A stretch of 64,000 nucleotides of DNA from an uncultured Neglectibacter sp. GTDB taxonomy: Bacteria > Bacillota > Clostridia > Oscillospirales > Acutalibacteraceae. Below are positions 42,044 through 49,516 of this stretch, in pieces. The number at the start of each line of letters is the position of its first letter. The stretch's first letter is position 1. Below the pieces are notes generated by a model. The model saw nothing but the letters and a program-made list of their open reading frames with translations. It did not search any database and had not been told where the DNA came from. A program made the translations under genes and the position numbers. The stretch lies in assembly GCA_946554335.1 (NCBI GenBank), contig CAMNSA010000004.1:62001-126000 (forward strand), given 5' to 3'.

Positions 42044-43537
42044 CTAAAACACTCTGGGAAGCTCCTCGATCAGGTCAGTGGGGAGCATCGTGCGCTGAGA
42101 AAGACGCGTTTTGCACAGATCCCCCGCCTTCCCGTGAAAATAGGCGGCGGCCTTTGCCGCCTCAAAGGGCGGGAGGCCCTGGGCGAGGAGGGATGCCATA
42201 ATCCCCGCTAACACATCGCCGCTTCCGCCCTTGGCCATTCCGGGGTTTCCGGTGGGGTTTACCGCGCACCTTCCCTCGGGAGAGGCCGTTATGGTGGCGG
42301 CCCCTTTCAGCACGGTGACGGCCCGGAACCTTGCAGCCGCAAGCTTCGCCGTCTCCAGCCTGTTTGCCTGAATGGAAGGAACGCTTTCGCTAAGCAGCCT
42401 GGAAAGCTCCCCCGGATGGGGCGTCAGCACCAGCGGCGCTTTACAGCGGGAGAAAAATTCGGGATGCTCAGAGAGAAAATTCAGAGCGTCAGCGTCCGCC
42501 AGCAAGGGAACTTCGCAGTGGGAGAACACCGTAGGGCAAACCATTTCCCGCAGCTCTCCCAGCCCGCAGCCTACAAGGCAGGCGGAGGCGCCCTCCATGG
42601 CTTTTTTCAGCTTCTCTTCGCTCTCCTCACGGCTTTCCTCCCAGCGAAGCACAGTGAATACCGCCTCCGGGACCGCCCCCGCCAGAATGGGATAAATGCT
42701 CTCATCCACGGCCAGCTGCAAAAGCCCTGCGCCGCTTCTCAGGGCGGCCCTGGCGGCCATCATACAGGCTCCGGCCATGCCAAAGCTGCCGCACACCAGC
42801 AAAAGCTTCCCCCTGCTCCCCTTGTGGCTCTGCACCGGGGCCGCGGGCAAAGCGACCTCCCCGGTTTCCTCCAGAGGACTTTCTGAAAGGGCCTTTTGAA
42901 GCAGCTCCCACGGGATCCCCACATCGGCGATTTTCACCTGTCCGCAGTATTCCTTAGAAGGATAAGAGACACAGGCGGGCTTCTTTGCCGTGAAGGTCAC
43001 CGTCACATCGGCCCGGAAAGCATGGGGGCTCACCCTGCCTGCGTCGCACTCCGCTCCGCTGGGCAGATCGCAGGCGATCTTCAGGCCGGGAGCTTGATTC
43101 GCCGCCTCCAAAAGGGTAGCGGGGATCCCGGTAAGCTCTCCCCGGAACCCAAACCCGTACACCGCGTCCAGGATCAGCTGGGCATTTTGAACGACGGAAA
43201 GGCTTCTTTTCTCTTCCCCACTCATGACCTCCACCCCGGAGGGCATGGCGGAAAAGGCGTTTTGGGCAAGCTGTGTTTTCGCAGGACCCTCGGCGAGGAT
43301 CACCTGCACCCTTGCCCCCTTTTCCCAAAGCAGCCGGGCTGCCACGAACCCGTCTCCCCCGTTATTTCCCTTGCCGCAGAGGATCAAGATCCTTTTCCCC
43401 TCCAAAGAGGAAAGCTGCTCCTTGCTTTCATAGAACAGCGCCTTCCCCGCGTTTTCCATCAGCTGTGCAAAGGTCACTCCCTGTTCGGAAGCGGCCTGTT
43501 CCAGATTTTTGACCGCCTCTTTGCTCATCAGCTTCAT
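42044..43537 (-). CDS. nnr: Bifunctional NAD(P)H-hydrate epimerase / ADP-dependent dehydratase
   Basis: 497 residues. The N-terminal YjeF domain (1-205) has KGNNGGDGFVAARLLWEKGA and epimerises NAD(P)HX; the C-terminal ribokinase-like domain (220-497) has CGSFGMAGACMMAARAALRSG, PLVLTPHPGELSRLL and NPTGNPGMAKGGSGDVLAG, and dehydrates the S-epimer back to NAD(P)H. The ATG at 43537 follows AAGGAG. It is divergent from the FMN riboswitch-ribU unit and may be driven by a promoter that overlaps the riboswitch. Confidence 0.95.
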   Translation of the reverse strand: MKLMSKEAVKNLEQAASEQGVTFAQLMENAGKALFYESKEQLSSLEGKRILILCGKGNNGGDGFVAARLLWEKGARVQVILAEGPAKTQLAQNAFSAMPSGVEVMSGEEKRSLSVVQNAQLILDAVYGFGFRGELTGIPATLLEAANQAPGLKIACDLPSGAECDAGRVSPHAFRADVTVTFTAKKPACVSYPSKEYCGQVKIADVGIPWELLQKALSESPLEETGEVALPAAPVQSHKGSRGKLLLVCGSFGMAGACMMAARAALRSGAGLLQLAVDESIYPILAGAVPEAVFTVLRWEESREESEEKLKKAMEGASACLVGCGLGELREMVCPTVFSHCEVPLLADADALNFLSEHPEFFSRCKAPLVLTPHPGELSRLLSESVPSIQANRLETAKLAAARFRAVTVLKGAATITASPEGRCAVNPTGNPGMAKGGSGDVLAGIMASLLAQGLPPFEAAKAAAYFHGKAGDLCKTRLSQRTMLPTDLIEELPRVF

Positions 43538-43587
43538 AAAGGCTCCTTTCCCGCCTTGCGGCGCTTTCCCCAAAATTCTCCCCCCTC

Positions 43588-43616
43588 TTGACAGGAAGGA
43601 GACCGCGTACTAAAAT
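43588..43616 (+). promoter_or_regulatory. Promoter of the FMN riboswitch-ribU unit
   Basis: TTGACA-17 bp-TAAAAT immediately upstream of the riboswitch. Confidence 0.8.
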
Positions 43617-43643
43617 AATATCAGCAAATGAACTTCGGGGCAA
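43615..43643 (-). promoter_or_regulatory. Possible promoter of the NAD(P)HX repair gene
   Basis: Minus-strand TTGCCC-17 bp-TATTAT, overlapping the ribU promoter and the 5' edge of the riboswitch. Weak -35; alternative sites may exist. Confidence 0.35.
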
Positions 43644-43749
43644 GGTGAAAATCCTTACCGGCAGTAAAAGTCTGCGAACGAAAGCTTTCCGCTTTCGCCG
43701 ATCCGGTGAAATTCCGGTACCGACGGTCAAAGTCCGGATGGAAGAAGAT
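43632..43749 (+). ncRNA. FMN riboswitch (RFN element)
   Basis: Conserved RFN blocks in order: CTTCGGGGCAAGGTGAAAAT, CCTTACCGGCAGT, AGTCTGCGA, a variable stem, GATCCGGTGAAATTCCGGTA, CCGACGGTCAAAGTCCGGAT and the closing GAAGAAGAT that pairs with ACTTC at the start. It binds FMN and controls the downstream riboflavin transporter by premature termination at 43777-43807. Confidence 0.95.
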
Positions 43750-43776
43750 TCGTTGAGCCGTTTTTCGCGCGCTCTG

Positions 43777-43807
43777 CCCCTGAACGCTTTGCGTTCAGGG
43801 GTTTTTC
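43777..43807 (+). terminator. Riboswitch expression-platform terminator
   Basis: CCCCTGAACGC and GCGTTCAGGGG form an 11-bp stem with loop TTT, followed by TTTTTCT, between the RFN element and the ribU start codon. FMN binding is expected to favour it. Confidence 0.92.
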
Positions 43808-43855
43808 TGTCTCTTTGCAGTCATTTGCAAATCTATTCAGAAAGGTGCGACCTCT

Positions 43856-44542
43856 ATGCAAAGCTCTTCCCAACCGAAAAAGGTGGACCTCAGAAAGCTG
43901 TGTGTCACCGCTGTGCTGGCCACTCTGGCCTACGTTTCCCTGTTGTTTCGCATCCCCATCGTCCTGTTTTTAAGCTACGAGCCCAAGGATGTGCTCATCG
44001 CCCTGGGCGGGTTCCTGTTCGGACCTTTGACCAGCGTCGTCATGTCAGTGCTGGTCTCTCTTCTGGAGATGGTCACCATCTCCAGCACGGGGATCATCGG
44101 CTGTGTGATGAACATTTTGGGCACCTGCGCCTTTGCCTGCACAGCCTCCGTCATCTACCAGAAAAAGCGCTCTCTTTCCGGCGCGGTGATCGCTCTGGTT
44201 TCCGCCTGTCTGGTCATGACGGCCACCATGCTTCTGTGGAACTACTTTATCACGCCCTTCTATATGTGCCCGCCTGACATGACCGTGGGACAGATGCGTG
44301 GGCAGGTGGCGGGGATGCTGATTCCCATCTTTTTGCCCTTTAATCTGTTAAAAAGCGGGCTCAACAGCGCTCTGCTGCTGCTTCTGTATAAGCCTCTGGT
44401 CACTGCCCTGCGCAGGGCCAAGGTCCTGCCCGGCTCTTCCGAAGGGGAAAAGGGAAAGGTCAACCTCTGGATGATCCTTGTGTCTCTTTTGCTTCTGTGC
44501 GTGCTGATTTTAGGCTTTTTGAAGCTCAGTGGAGCGATTTAA
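43856..44542 (+). CDS. ribU: Riboflavin ECF transporter S component (RibU type)
   Basis: 228 residues, six predicted helices. LFRIPIVLFLSYEPKDVLIALGG contains the YEPKD segment characteristic of RibU, followed by FGPLTSVVMSVLVSLLEM, IIGCVMNILGTCAF and a LLWNYFITPFYM segment with the FLPFNLLKSGLNSALLLLLY end. RibU captures riboflavin and works with a shared EcfAAT module, not encoded here. Control by the FMN riboswitch supports the assignment. The long hydrophilic insert (GSSEGEKGKVN) precedes a last helix. Confidence 0.93.
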   Translation: MQSSSQPKKVDLRKLCVTAVLATLAYVSLLFRIPIVLFLSYEPKDVLIALGGFLFGPLTSVVMSVLVSLLEMVTISSTGIIGCVMNILGTCAFACTASVIYQKKRSLSGAVIALVSACLVMTATMLLWNYFITPFYMCPPDMTVGQMRGQVAGMLIPIFLPFNLLKSGLNSALLLLLYKPLVTALRRAKVLPGSSEGEKGKVNLWMILVSLLLLCVLILGFLKLSGAI

Positions 44543-44551
44543 GCCGGATAG

Positions 44552-44961
44552 TTATTAGTTGTTCGTTATTAGTCGTTAGAAAAAGCCTTGGCTCCCCCTT
44601 TGGGGTGAGCGCGTCCCGGTGGGACGCTGGTGCGAACTGGTCTACGCTTCCGCTCCGGGTGATGGCCTCCGGTGGAGGCCGTTCATCACTGACCGAACCG
44701 GCAGGTGAGACCGTTGCTGGGCGTGCCCCACCGGGGCACAGCAACCGAGGCGGCAGCCGAGAGAGCGCGTCCCGGTGGGACGCTGATGCGAACTGGTCTC
44801 CGTTTCCACTTCGGGTGCAAAGCGCCGGTGGCGCTTGTTCCGCATCGACCGAGTTGGCAAACGAGAACATTGCTGGACGCATGCCACTGGCATGCAGCAA
44901 CCGAGCCGGTAGGCGAGAAGAGCGTCCTTTCTAACCACTCACGACTAAAAACTAACAACTA
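44552..44961. mobile_element. MITE-like element with terminal inverted repeats and two structured units
   Basis: The left end (TAGTTGTTCGTTATTAGTCG then TTAGAAA, 44556-44582) matches the complement of the right end (44928-44961) with a small gap. Inside are a CTCCCCCTTTGGGG hairpin and two tandem 156-bp units. There is no protein I can support. The ends match the element at 35448-35558. Confidence 0.6.
44609..44920. repeat. Two tandem 156-bp units with covarying three-base-loop hairpins
   Basis: Unit A is 44609-44764, unit B 44765-44920, aligned without gaps, 114 of 156 positions identical by hand count. Each holds three 7-bp stems with 3-base loops: H1 (44611-44627; 44767-44783) is identical in both; H2 (44664-44680; 44820-44836) and H3 (44723-44739; 44879-44895) each differ at eight bases that form four compensating pairs, with no pair broken. 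H1 and H2 have CC-GGT-GG tips; H3 of unit A has the complement. A stem such as GATGCG/CGCATC encloses H2 in unit B. Structure, not coding, seems to be under selection. A start of a third unit (AGCGTCC) follows. Confidence 0.8.
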
Positions 44962-45139
44962 GAAAGCCTCCCTCTCCGTCATGGCTTCGCCATGCCACCT
45001 CTCCCAAAGGGAGAGGCAAGATGGAATTTGCAGTCCCCAACTTGGTTCCCCCTTTGGGGTGAGTACGCCCCAGAAGGAGAGCCAAGAGGGAGAACAAGTC
45101 TGCGGGCTAAAGAAAAGCAAGCCACTTTGAATCAGGCGT
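44962..45139. repeat. REP-like composite repeat region between ribU and GH2 genes
   Basis: No gene. Contains the tight hairpins ATGGC-TTC-GCCAT and CCTCTCCC-AAA-GGGAGAGG, and at 45041-45062 a second copy (TTGGTTCCCCCTTTGGGGTG) of a motif seen at 44588-44606. It resembles the dispersed hairpin repeats common in gut Bacillota genomes; I recall that pattern but cannot verify it here. Near 45195-45217 the CATCTAA repeats resemble the ends of the MITE-like element. Confidence 0.45.
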
Positions 45140-45142
45140 GGC

Positions 45143-45175
45143 AAAAAAGGGTTCCCAAATAGGGAACCCTTTTTC
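45143..45175. terminator. Terminator of the GH2 gene
   Basis: AGGGTTCCC and GGGAACCCT form a 9-bp stem with loop AAATA, with A- and T-runs on both sides, so it can stop transcription from either direction. Confidence 0.85.
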
Positions 45176-45219
45176 TGTCAAAATGCCCTTTCCCAGCATC
45201 TAATATCCAGCATCTAAAA

Positions 45220-46938
45220 TCAGTCTTCAATCGCTGCTTTCCTGCTGTTCACCCTGCGGAAAAACTCCACATCCATTTTGGGTGTGCGGTCGTAGTAGTA
45301 GACGCCGTTCTGTTCCTGCTCCACATCGGTAAGCTGGGTGTAGCAGAATCCCAACATTCTGGGGTTGCCCAGCAGGGCGTTTGTGAGCTTCTCGTAGCGC
45401 TCCTGATACTCCTCGATGGTCTTGGGGCCGTCTCCGTATCCCCAGGCCGTCTTGTCAGAGGATTCCTTCGCCCACTTGATCCCGCCATACTCGCTGACAA
45501 ACATAGGCATCCCTTCCCGGTACTGCTGGCGCTCTTCAAACCGGTCGTAGAAGGGTCCTGTCCCCTCGGAAAACGGGCGGTAGGTCTCGGCAAATTTCTC
45601 CGGGTCCTGCTCGTAGTCGTGCACATCGAAAATATCGGTCTCCACATGGAAGTTCCCGCTGGTATCGATGCAGGGACGGGTGGGGTCCCACTGCTTCGTC
45701 AGCCGGTAGACCGTTCGCAGAAGGGAATCCAGCTGCCTCCTGCCCTCATAGTCCCAGGTCTCGTTAAAGGGACACCAGCCGATGATGGCGGGGTGGTTAA
45801 AGTCCCGCTCCATGGCCTGCATCCACTCCGGCAAAAAGGCCTCCAGGGCTCCCTGAGAGGAAATATCCAAACCCCAGCTTGCCATCTCGCCCCAGACGAG
45901 GTAGCCCATCCGGTCGCAGTGATAGAGGAATCTGGGCTCAAACACCTTCTGGTGCAGTCTCGCGCCGTTGAATCCGGCCGCCATGGAAAGGCGGATGTCG
46001 TTTGCCAGCGCCTCGTCGTCGGGGGCGGTGTAGATTCCGTCCGAATAAAAGCCCTGGTCCAGGACCAGGCGCTGAAACACAGGGCGGCCATTTACGAGGA
46101 AGCGATACCCGTCCAGGCGCACCTCTCTCAGGCCGAAATAGCTGTTCACCTGATCTTCTCCAAAGGAGAGCCGCAGATCGTAAAGTCTGCCCGCACCCGG
46201 CTCCCAAAGATGCGTTTCCGAAAGGGGCAAGGTCAGGCATACGACGCCGCCCTGAGTCTTTGCCCGGGCTTTTCCGCAGAGGCGCCCCTCAAAGGAAGCC
46301 TCCACGCAAAGCGTGCCCGCTCCCCGCACCTTTGCCTCTACCGTCACTGTGCTTTCTTCGATATTGGGGAAATACCGGACACTTTCCACATAGGCCTCGG
46401 GCACGAACTCCAGCCACACCGTCTGCCAGATCCCGATGGTCCTGGTGTAGAAGCAGCCGTAGGAAGCGTAGCGGTCGCTCTGTTTGCCTGTGGGCTGAAG
46501 CGGGTCACGCTCGTCATCCTCTGCATATACCGTGAGGTGATTCTCTCCCGGATGCAGGAAAGAGGTGACCTCCAGCGCAAAGGACACATATCCCCCCTGA
46601 TGCTCCCCTGCCTTTTCCCCGTTTACGAACACACGGCAGCGATAGTCCACCGCGCCGAAATGCAGGATCACTCTGCCCAAAAGCTCTTTCTCGGAAAGGA
46701 CAAGAGTGCGATGATACCACACCGCCGGGATAAAATCCCGATACCCGATGCCGCTGAGCCTGCTTTGGGGGCAGAAGGGAACCACAATGCTCTCCTCCCA
46801 CTGCTCTCTGTTTTGATAGTCCTTTTCCAGGCCGCTTTTGTTCATGTCAAAAGCGAAATCCCAGGTTCCGTTTAAATTTCGCCAGCTCTCCCGCTGAAAC
46901 TGTGGGAAAGGATGCTCCGCTCTTCTGATCTCCGCCAT
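45220..46938 (-). CDS. Glycoside hydrolase family 2 enzyme
   Basis: 572 residues, no signal peptide. Sugar-binding jelly-roll (1-180: NLNGTWDFAFD, YRCRVFVNGEKAGEHQGGY, RTIGIWQTVWLE), Ig-like domain (180-275) and catalytic barrel with acid/base Glu393 in WCPFNETWD and nucleophile Glu482 in FVSEYGGI. It is short for the family and lacks the extra C-terminal domains of LacZ. The activity may be beta-galactosidase, beta-glucuronidase or beta-mannosidase; the sequence alone does not settle it. GGGAGG precedes the ATG by 8 bases. Stands alone with its own promoter and terminator. Confidence 0.9.
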   Translation of the reverse strand: MAEIRRAEHPFPQFQRESWRNLNGTWDFAFDMNKSGLEKDYQNREQWEESIVVPFCPQSRLSGIGYRDFIPAVWYHRTLVLSEKELLGRVILHFGAVDYRCRVFVNGEKAGEHQGGYVSFALEVTSFLHPGENHLTVYAEDDERDPLQPTGKQSDRYASYGCFYTRTIGIWQTVWLEFVPEAYVESVRYFPNIEESTVTVEAKVRGAGTLCVEASFEGRLCGKARAKTQGGVVCLTLPLSETHLWEPGAGRLYDLRLSFGEDQVNSYFGLREVRLDGYRFLVNGRPVFQRLVLDQGFYSDGIYTAPDDEALANDIRLSMAAGFNGARLHQKVFEPRFLYHCDRMGYLVWGEMASWGLDISSQGALEAFLPEWMQAMERDFNHPAIIGWCPFNETWDYEGRRQLDSLLRTVYRLTKQWDPTRPCIDTSGNFHVETDIFDVHDYEQDPEKFAETYRPFSEGTGPFYDRFEERQQYREGMPMFVSEYGGIKWAKESSDKTAWGYGDGPKTIEEYQERYEKLTNALLGNPRMLGFCYTQLTDVEQEQNGVYYYDRTPKMDVEFFRRVNSRKAAIED

Positions 46939-46991
46939 TTTCTGCGCCTCCCGAACGCTTGTTTTCCTGCGAAAGCAGGGTTCTTGCCTAC

Positions 46992-47020
46992 AGTATACCG
47001 CAACCGGAGGGAAAGGTAAA
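46992..47020 (-). promoter_or_regulatory. Possible promoter of the GH2 gene
   Basis: Minus-strand TTTACC-17 bp-TATACT, 54 bp before the ATG. Confidence 0.45.
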
Positions 47021-47104
47021 TGGGCGAACCACGCAAAATTTGAAGAATCCAGACTTAAAAAGAGCATTGTCCCTTTTGCCGGGGCAGTTTGCGGGCAAAA
47101 GCCG

Positions 47105-47136
47105 GGAGCCTCTCCGGATCATGCCGGAAAGGCTCC
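47105..47136 (-). terminator. Hairpin ending the lar/nickel-transporter operon
   Basis: GGAGCC and GGCTCC close a stem with inner TCCGG/CCGGA, beginning at the stop codon of the last gene. The T-run afterwards (CTTTTG) is weak, so termination may be partial. Confidence 0.5.
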
Positions 47137-47756
47137 TAAAGCTCTATCGATTCGCCCTTTTCCAGGTCGTACCCACGGGTGCAGACCTGCTTTGCCAGGA
47201 ACAGATTGTGGGTGATGACGATCATTCCCAAGGGCTGTCTTTCCCCCTCCTCCAGGATCCTCCGCCAAAGCTGGGCCTGGGTCACCGTGTCCAGCATGGC
47301 GCTGATCTCGTCGCAGATCAGGAATTTAGGTCCACTCAAAAGCGCCCTTGCCACGCAGAAGCGCTGCAATTCGCCCCCGGAAAGCTCCCTTGGGAACCGG
47401 GAAAGCCAATCGGGCTCGATGCCAAAGGAGGAAAGGGTCTCCTCGGAAAACGCCCCCGCCTCCTCCAACACCTTTCGCAGCCGCCAGCGGGGATTGATGG
47501 CCTTTTCCGGATGCTGATAGATCAGCTGCACCGGGCAGACGCCCTTTTGGGGCAGAGGCTTCCCATCCAGCAGGATCTCTCCCTCCTGCGGCCTCAGGTA
47601 TCCCGCCAGAAGCATCGCCAGGGTGGTTTTCCCATAGCCGCTTGGGGCAAGCAGGGCCAGGCGCTCTCCCTCGTTTACCGAAAGCTCCAGGTTTTCTAAA
47701 ACCCAGGGGCGCTTCCTGTCATACCGAAAGCTCACCTTTTTCGCCTCAAGCTTCAC
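47136..47756 (-). CDS. Nickel/peptide ABC transporter ATPase, second subunit (NikE/OppF-like)
   Basis: 206 residues, short because it lacks the C-terminal peptide-ABC extension. Walker A LAPSGYGKTTLAMLLAG, Q-loop region VQLIYQHPEKAINPRW, signature ELSGGELQRFCVARALL, Walker B FLICDEISAMLD and H-loop VITHNLFLAKQV. Last gene of the lar operon; its start overlaps the preceding ATPase gene by 11 bp. Substrate assigned as nickel from operon context only. Confidence 0.85.
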   Translation of the reverse strand: MKLEAKKVSFRYDRKRPWVLENLELSVNEGERLALLAPSGYGKTTLAMLLAGYLRPQEGEILLDGKPLPQKGVCPVQLIYQHPEKAINPRWRLRKVLEEAGAFSEETLSSFGIEPDWLSRFPRELSGGELQRFCVARALLSGPKFLICDEISAMLDTVTQAQLWRRILEEGERQPLGMIVITHNLFLAKQVCTRGYDLEKGESIEL

Positions 47757-48681
47757 GCCAGCACCTCACTTCCCCTCCCCGAACCTCCCGGACCGGGGGC
47801 AGCGTTTCCTTACATTTTTCCGTACAATAGGGACACCGGGGCGCGAACAGACAGCCCTTGGGCAGATTCCCCGCGTAGGGCTGCACCCCCTCGATCAGGT
47901 GAAACCCATTTTGAGGCAGGGCGCTCCACAGGGCCTTGGAATAGGGGTGTCTAAGTGCGTCCGGACCGGCTTTGAAATCCGAAGCAGGAGCGGTCTCCAC
48001 GGTGGTCCCGGCATAAAATACAGCGATCCTGTCTGCAAATTCAAAGGCGAGGTCGATATCATGGGTGATGAGGATCACCGCCTTTCCTGTGTCCGCCATC
48101 TCTCGGAACATTCTGAGAGCCGCCAAAGCCTCCTTCAGGCTCATGCCCGGGGTAGGCTCGTCGGCGATGATCAGCTTTGCGTCTGTGATCAGGGCGGTGG
48201 ACACCAACACCCGCCTTGCCATACCTCCGGAAAGCTGGAAGGGGTAAAGGCGCTCTGTCCGATCCGGCAGTCCCAGCCGCCGGAATAGATTCTTCCGCTT
48301 CGCAATAGGCCTGGGCTTGCGATGGCCGTCTGCCTGCCTTCCCACCTTCATCAGCGGGTCCAGATAGGCGACGGACTGAGGCACTAAAGCGATCTCTGTT
48401 CCCCGAAGCCGCTCCTGCCGGTCATGGTCCAGCTTCTCTCCTTCATAGTACATTTCACCCTGCACCTGGGCGTTTTCCGGCAAAATGCCCAGAATGGCGG
48501 AGGCCAGCAGGCTTTTCCCCGATCCAGAGGATCCGGCCACTGCCACGATCTCTCCGGGAAACACCTTTAAATGCAGGTCGGAGATCACCTGCAGATCTCT
48601 TTGCTCCAGGCCGTGACTGTACATGGAAAAGGAGACGGACAGGTCCCGGATCTCCAAAAGAGGTCTTTTTTTCTCTTCCAT
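47746..48681 (-). CDS. Nickel/peptide ABC transporter ATPase, first subunit (NikD/OppD-like)
   Basis: 311 residues. Walker A AGSSGSGKSLLASAILG, Q-loop ALVPQSVAYLDPLMKVG, signature QLSGGMARRVLVSTALI, Walker B LIIADEPTPGM, H-loop LITHDIDLAFEF and a C-terminal Cys motif (CLFAPRCPYCTEKCKETLP). The helical domain between the Q-loop and signature is about seven residues shorter than in the peptide ATPase at 22.6 kb. It pairs with the shorter ATPase encoded downstream. Confidence 0.88.
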   Translation of the reverse strand: MEEKKRPLLEIRDLSVSFSMYSHGLEQRDLQVISDLHLKVFPGEIVAVAGSSGSGKSLLASAILGILPENAQVQGEMYYEGEKLDHDRQERLRGTEIALVPQSVAYLDPLMKVGRQADGHRKPRPIAKRKNLFRRLGLPDRTERLYPFQLSGGMARRVLVSTALITDAKLIIADEPTPGMSLKEALAALRMFREMADTGKAVILITHDIDLAFEFADRIAVFYAGTTVETAPASDFKAGPDALRHPYSKALWSALPQNGFHLIEGVQPYAGNLPKGCLFAPRCPYCTEKCKETLPPVREVRGGEVRCWREA

Positions 48682-48691
48682 AGCCGCCTCC

Positions 48692-49516
48692 CTATTCCTG
48701 GGCGCTGTAGGGGTCCAGCACCGTGCGCAGGCGCTCCCCCAGCCGGTCTACCAACAGCACAATGAGCACTAAAGAAAGCCCCGGCAGCATGGCGCTCCAC
48801 CACATTCCCGCCGAAAGATACCGCATGCTCTCCGAGAGGATGATCCCGATGGCGGACTGCTCCGGCGGCAGACCGAACCCCAGAAAGGAGATGGCCGCCT
48901 CGTGGAGAATGGCGTGGAGCAGCATGAGGATCAGCCCGATGAGAAATTGGGGCAGCAGGTGGGGCAGCAGATGGTGGATGAGGATCCATCCGCTGGACTT
49001 CCCCAGCTTGCGGGAAACCGCCGCGTACTGCTGAGAGCGCAGCTGCAAAACCTCTCCCCGGATCAGGCGGGCGAGGCTGCACCAGTGAGTGGCCGCAATG
49101 CCGATCAAAAGGCCCTTGAGACCTCTGCCCATGGCGAAGGAGATGAGGATCACCAGAATGGTATGGGGAACGCTCATCACCAGGTCGATCACCCAGTTGA
49201 TCACGGCGTCTGCCCGTTTGGAGCCGGTAGCCGCGATCACCCCCACCACCACGGCGATCACCGCACTGATCATGGAGGCGGAAAAGCCTACCGTCAGGCT
49301 CAGGGACATTCCCTTGAGCGTTCTGAGAAACAGGTCCCTCCCCAGCGAATCCGTACCGAAGAGGTGCTTCCGGGAGGGCGGCTGACCGGCCTCCAAAAAG
49401 CTTCCGGCCACGGCGCTTTCCGGGATCAGGCTGCCTAAGGCATAGAGAAACACCAGGATCACGATCAGCGCCGCCGCTAAGATCACCGCCTTTGTGCGGT
49501 AGTTCAGTCTCTTCAT
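48692..49516 (-). CDS. Nickel/peptide ABC transporter permease (NikC/DppC type)
   Basis: 274 residues, six helices. KHLFGTDSLGRDLFLRTLKG and the EAA loop YAAVSRKLGKSSGWILIHHL with ISFLGFGLPPEQSAIGI identify a DppC/NikC permease. Start codon overlaps the end of the DppB-type gene by 4 bp. Confidence 0.9.
   Translation of the reverse strand: MKRLNYRTKAVILAAALIVILVFLYALGSLIPESAVAGSFLEAGQPPSRKHLFGTDSLGRDLFLRTLKGMSLSLTVGFSASMISAVIAVVVGVIAATGSKRADAVINWVIDLVMSVPHTILVILISFAMGRGLKGLLIGIAATHWCSLARLIRGEVLQLRSQQYAAVSRKLGKSSGWILIHHLLPHLLPQFLIGLILMLLHAILHEAAISFLGFGLPPEQSAIGIILSESMRYLSAGMWWSAMLPGLSLVLIVLLVDRLGERLRTVLDPYSAQE

Noticed and set aside
44609-44920. Possible CRISPR array
   Set aside because: Only two long units, no short direct repeats separated by unique spacers and no cas genes.
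44497-44934. Open frame across the two 156-bp units that would encode a protein with 52-residue repeats
   Set aside because: 156 is a multiple of 3, so frames on both strands stay open through both units. There is no ribosome binding site, the frame begins inside ribU, and the substitutions preserve base pairing rather than amino acids.
47746-48681. Frameshift in the first nickel-transporter ATPase
   Set aside because: The region between Q-loop and signature is short and basic, but the alternative frame gives no better match and all ATPase motifs are in one frame. Natural divergence is likelier.
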